From the IMG/VR virus record IMGVR_UViG_3300043436_001922, positions 1 through 21,949 of that record: 21,949 nucleotides of DNA; one strand, given 5' to 3'. Shown here piece after piece: positions 19,665-21,949 of the stretch. Numbering within the stretch: the first letter of the stretch is position 1; the number at the start of each line of letters is the position of its first letter. The stretch comes from a virus. The notes under the pieces are model-generated. The model was not told the origin of the DNA, searched no databases, and saw nothing but the letters and a program-made list of their open reading frames with translations. The translations under genes and the position numbers were made by a program.

Positions 19665-20975
19665 ATGATCCCGCCGAATAACGTCGCCGCGGAACGCCAC
19701 CTCCTCGGCGTCCTCCTACGCGAAGCCGCCCAACTACCGGGCGACCTCCAGCCCTCTGACTTTTTCGAGCCAGCCCACCAGGACATCGCCGCCGCCATGC
19801 TCTCGCTGGCCGTGGACGGAGTCACACCCGACGAGCTGACAGTAAGCCAGCGCCTACGCCAGGTTAACAGCCCGGTGACCGAAGCCACCGTCTCGCTCCT
19901 CGTCAGCGACGCAGGCCAAGCCACCTTCCGCTTGGAGCACGCCGACATGATCGCGGATGCGGCCATCCTCCGCCGTGCCCTGGTCGCCGCGGAACAGGCC
20001 ACCGACCCCGACACCCTGCTCGACCATTATGCCACCATCGCCGAGACGCGCAAGGGGCGGAAAGCAAAGCACGGCCCGCAGCGCATGGACTTCGACGCCC
20101 TGCTATCCTTCGAGCGTAAGGAAGACCCCTCCTGCATCCTTGGCAACCACCGCTGGCTCTGCAAGGGCGGCTCGCTCCTGATCGTCGGACAGTCCGGCAC
20201 GGGCAAGTCGTCCCTGATGATGCAGGCCGCCGTCCATTGGTGCATCGGCAAGGACTTCTTCGGCATCAAGCCTGCCAAGCCACTTCGGGCCATCGTGCTC
20301 CAGGCTGAGAATGACGCGGGGGACATCTCCGAGGCATTGCAGGACGTCATCGCCGGGGCATACCTTGACAGCGACGAACGCTCTCAGCTGCGCGAACACC
20401 TCGCCATCTTCCGCGACACCGTGAGCACCGGCACGACCTTCACCTCGGCCCTGCGTGACCTCATCATCGAGCACAAGGCCGACATCGTCTTCGTCGACCC
20501 TCTCCTGTCCTTCGCCGGCATCGACGTCTCCGATCAGGAGCAGGCATCCAAGTTCCTGCGCCATGACCTCGCCCCTATCCTCCTCGAGACTGGCGCCGTC
20601 CTCGTGGCCATGCACCACACCGGGAAGCCCAAGGCCGCCTCCGACAAGGAAGGCCACACCGTCGCCGACCTGGCCTACGCGGGCCTAGGCTCCTCCGAGT
20701 TCACGAACTGGTTCCGCGAGGTCGCCGTGCTCTTCCGATGCCAGGGCGAGGAGCCGATCTACAAGTTCGGCCTGACCAAGCGCCGTGGTCGGGCCGGCCT
20801 CAAGGACCATGCCAACCAGTTCAAGGGCGAGATTTACATCCGCCACGCCGCCGAGAAGGGGGTCATCCGCTGGGAATACAGCCAGCCCCCATCCGAAAGC
20901 CTACCCGACAACGCCCCAAGGGATGCCCATTCCAGCCCCGCTAAGGGGTCGCCAAGGCGTTTTAAGGTCAACTGA
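19665..20975 (+). CDS. Replicative helicase with DnaB-type N-domain and RepA-type ATPase
   Basis: Unwinds DNA ahead of the fork. With ATG 19665 the protein is 436 residues. Residues 1-75 resemble the DnaB N-terminal domain (VAAERHLLGVLL, then FFEPAHQDIAAAML). The ATPase core has Walker A GQSGTGKS at 175-182, an AENDAGD (214-220) RepA-type element, Walker B DIVFVDP (273-279) and the MHHTGK motif (316-321). These fit the AAA_25/RepA group more than DnaB's own C-domain. The C-terminus is Pro/Ser-rich and basic. An upstream in-frame extension to 19458 is arginine/proline noise and overlaps the previous gene, so it is rejected. No primase domain is present. Confidence 0.82.
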   Translation: MIPPNNVAAERHLLGVLLREAAQLPGDLQPSDFFEPAHQDIAAAMLSLAVDGVTPDELTVSQRLRQVNSPVTEATVSLLVSDAGQATFRLEHADMIADAAILRRALVAAEQATDPDTLLDHYATIAETRKGRKAKHGPQRMDFDALLSFERKEDPSCILGNHRWLCKGGSLLIVGQSGTGKSSLMMQAAVHWCIGKDFFGIKPAKPLRAIVLQAENDAGDISEALQDVIAGAYLDSDERSQLREHLAIFRDTVSTGTTFTSALRDLIIEHKADIVFVDPLLSFAGIDVSDQEQASKFLRHDLAPILLETGAVLVAMHHTGKPKAASDKEGHTVADLAYAGLGSSEFTNWFREVAVLFRCQGEEPIYKFGLTKRRGRAGLKDHANQFKGEIYIRHAAEKGVIRWEYSQPPSESLPDNAPRDAHSSPAKGSPRRFKVN

Positions 20976-20993
20976 GGGTCAACACCCTGACCC
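20976..20993 (+). promoter_or_regulatory. Hairpin after helicase gene
   Basis: GGGTCA and TGACCC flank ACACCC, directly after the TGA. The six-base stem uses the same TGACCC/GGGTCA arms as the hairpin at 11231-11250. No T-tract follows. It may be a weak terminator for the replication group. Confidence 0.4.
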
Positions 20994-21021
20994 CCACCTT
21001 CAGCCCAATGTCAAATCCCTT

Positions 21022-21045
21022 CTCAACTTCCGACTCAACTTCCGT
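21022..21045 (+). repeat. Tandem 12-bp repeat in gap 20976-21141
   Basis: CTCAACTTCCGA and CTCAACTTCCGT are adjacent and differ in one base. They lie in the 166-bp gap between helicase and the next gene, amid hairpins. Repeats of this size beside replication and packaging genes suit protein-binding sites (origin or packaging), but this is inference. Confidence 0.6.
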
Positions 21046-21061
21046 CCCATATCCTACGGAT

Positions 21062-21113
21062 AAGGGTGACTCTAGTCTCACCCCTTGTCGCTTACGCTCG
21101 GGGTTCGACCGAG
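21062..21113 (+). promoter_or_regulatory. Two adjacent hairpins, gap 20976-21141
   Basis: First: GGGTGA (21064-21069) pairs with TCACCC (21078-21083), and outer AA/TT can extend it past a bulged C. Second: CTCGG (21097-21101) pairs with CCGAG (21109-21113) around GGTTCGA. GGAGG at 21123-21127 then precedes the ATG at 21142. They may form a terminator, leader or protein site. Confidence 0.4.
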
Positions 21114-21141
21114 TCTCTGGCGAGGAGGCAAGTCTAACGCG

Positions 21142-21504
21142 ATGACCAAACCGAACCGTACCACCGCGCGGAGAGGTTGGGTTCTCCGTAAGCTCGCTTT
21201 GACCCGGTACCGCCAGAAAGCCTGGAGGGATCAGCCTGAGAGGATGGAGCATATCCGGCAACAGGCCACCGAGGCAGCCAAGGCAGTCAAGGAAAGGAAA
21301 GACATGGAGCTGAGGGAAGTGATCAGCACATGGCCGGCCAAGATGACGTCAGCGGAACTCAAGGACATCGTCGAGCATAGCCTGGACTACTCGGGCAAGT
21401 ACTCATCCCTGACCTATCGCTTCACCCGTAAGGCGATGCTACGGTTCGACATGGACGGATACTGGCACAACCTTTGCCACTTGCCCCGCAGTCAAGATAG
21501 TTGA
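21142..21504 (+). CDS. Basic hypothetical protein, 120 residues
   Basis: Not recognised. A strongly basic, helical N-terminus (RGWVLRKLALTRYRQKAWRD, then a helix rich in Lys, Glu and Ala) is followed by SAELKDIVEHSLDYSGKYSS and a C-terminal helix (FTRKAMLRFDMDGYWHNLCH). It probably binds nucleic acid. The ATG at 21142 is preferred over an upstream TTG at 21085 that would include the hairpins; GAGGAGG lies 14 bases before it. It is the first gene after the repeat-rich gap. Confidence 0.55.
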   Translation: MTKPNRTTARRGWVLRKLALTRYRQKAWRDQPERMEHIRQQATEAAKAVKERKDMELREVISTWPAKMTSAELKDIVEHSLDYSGKYSSLTYRFTRKAMLRFDMDGYWHNLCHLPRSQDS

Positions 21505-21515
21505 CGCTGTGACGC

Positions 21516-21949
21516 GTGACACGCGCTAGGCTCAACGACCTGACGGCTCCGACCAAGGAGGCCAAGTCGTTTGATGCTTGGTTCTTTGCCCAGCCGAAGA
21601 AAGTCCAGGAGAAGATGCGCGAGAACGGCGTGCTGCCTTACGCTGAGATGGCGCAACCTCGGCACGTCTTCAACATCGACGCCAATCATCCTGACTGGGC
21701 GTTCAACCCTACGGACATCGGCAGACGCGAAGAGGTCGATGCGTTTATCTCACGCGATCATGTCGGCGTCATGCTCAAGGGGTTCATGGATGCGCTGGCC
21801 TGCACGGATAACTTCGCCTTCCGTCGACACGTCGAGCTCATCCGCTGGGCGCTGAGTCTGCCCGGCTGTCTGTCCTCTCGCCTCATAGGGAAAATGTATG
21901 GCCGTTCTCACTTCTGGATGCGTGCCAGGGCTAAGGAGATCCAGCGCAC
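21516..21949 (+). CDS. Partial open frame at window end, possible small terminase or DNA-binding protein
   Basis: An open frame running off the window; about 144 residues are visible. Natural-looking sequence (SFDAWFFAQPKKVQEKMREN, PRHVFNIDANHPDWAFNPTD) ends with RWALSLPGCLSSRLIGKMYG then SHFWMRARAKEI, which reads like a helix-turn-helix. In-frame TGA at 21510 bounds it upstream; GTG 21516 is the first start. No Shine-Dalgarno precedes it. Its place after a repeat-rich gap would suit a terminase small subunit, but this cannot be shown because the next genes are outside the window. Confidence 0.5.
   Translation, partial: MTRARLNDLTAPTKEAKSFDAWFFAQPKKVQEKMRENGVLPYAEMAQPRHVFNIDANHPDWAFNPTDIGRREEVDAFISRDHVGVMLKGFMDALACTDNFAFRRHVELIRWALSLPGCLSSRLIGKMYGRSHFWMRARAKEIQR

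Noticed and set aside
21097-21113. tRNA T-arm-like hairpin with GGTTCGA loop
   Set aside because: No acceptor, D or anticodon arms can be folded around it, and the loop register does not match a T-arm.
21571-21855. Frame with AAGGAGG at 21556-21562 ahead of an ATG at 21574
   Set aside because: The purine motif is attractive, but the residues are Ser/Arg/Thr shadow; the 21516 frame reads as a natural protein and stays open to the window end.
1-21949. CRISPR arrays, tRNA genes, insertion sequences, integrase or attachment sites
   Set aside because: None seen on either strand; repeats present are short and explained above.

Overview
The window is a dense, GC-rich (about 60% by eye) block of a double-stranded DNA tailed phage or prophage genome. 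Forty of the 41 genes called here run on the + strand, many with start and stop codons touching or overlapping. The tail set (terminator-like, tube-like, chaperone, tape measure, fibre) suggests a siphovirus with a short tail. A lipoprotein resembling a spanin and a Sec-exported lysozyme-like enzyme suggest a Gram-negative host. The sequence alone does not fix the host phylum. No integrase, repressor, DNA polymerase, tRNA, CRISPR array or insertion sequence was seen.

Layout: (1) 7-897, a lone reverse-strand ATP-dependent DNA ligase. (2) 975-9063, tail genes: terminator-like, tube-like, assembly chaperone, a very short tape measure, a run of beta-rich tail-tip proteins and a large fibre with repeats and a lectin-like C-terminus. 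(3) 9067-11108, a membrane and lysis group: small membrane proteins, a lipoprotein with three membrane helices (spanin-like), a HELIH metallopeptidase-like protein, a holin and a second membrane protein overlapping it. (4) 11109-11317, a regulatory gap with a hairpin. (5) 11318-13440, small early-type genes, mostly unknown. (6) 13437-14365, a secreted lysozyme-like transglycosylase and a RuvC-fold resolvase. (7) 14414-19623, recombination and nucleotide genes: ERF annealing protein, RecE-like nuclease, SSB candidate, dNMP kinase, metallophosphatase, DNA-binding proteins and a Cys-rich YkgJ-like protein. (8) 19665-20975, a replicative helicase joining a DnaB-type N-domain to a RepA-type ATPase. 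(9) 20976-21141, a repeat and hairpin-rich gap, then two genes that may open the packaging/head module; the last is cut by the window end.

The parts fit one lytic cycle. The helicase would open the origin. RecE-like, ERF, SSB-like and RuvC-like proteins would process and resolve concatemers, the ligase would seal nicks and the dNMP kinase would supply precursors. Lysis would use the holin, exported muralytic enzyme and spanin-like lipoprotein. Head, portal and large terminase genes are not in the window and may lie just beyond the right end.

The most unusual feature is how genes start. Few have a Shine-Dalgarno sequence. Many begin inside the stop codon of the gene before (ATGA, GTGA, TGATG), and others follow a C-rich leader. 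The nonamer [T/C]TTCCCACC occurs four times directly after or within 2 nt of a stop codon. Also notable are a CCC-TGA-C junction between chaperone and tape measure, a perfect 19-bp dyad ahead of the recombination genes, and the spanin-like lipoprotein.
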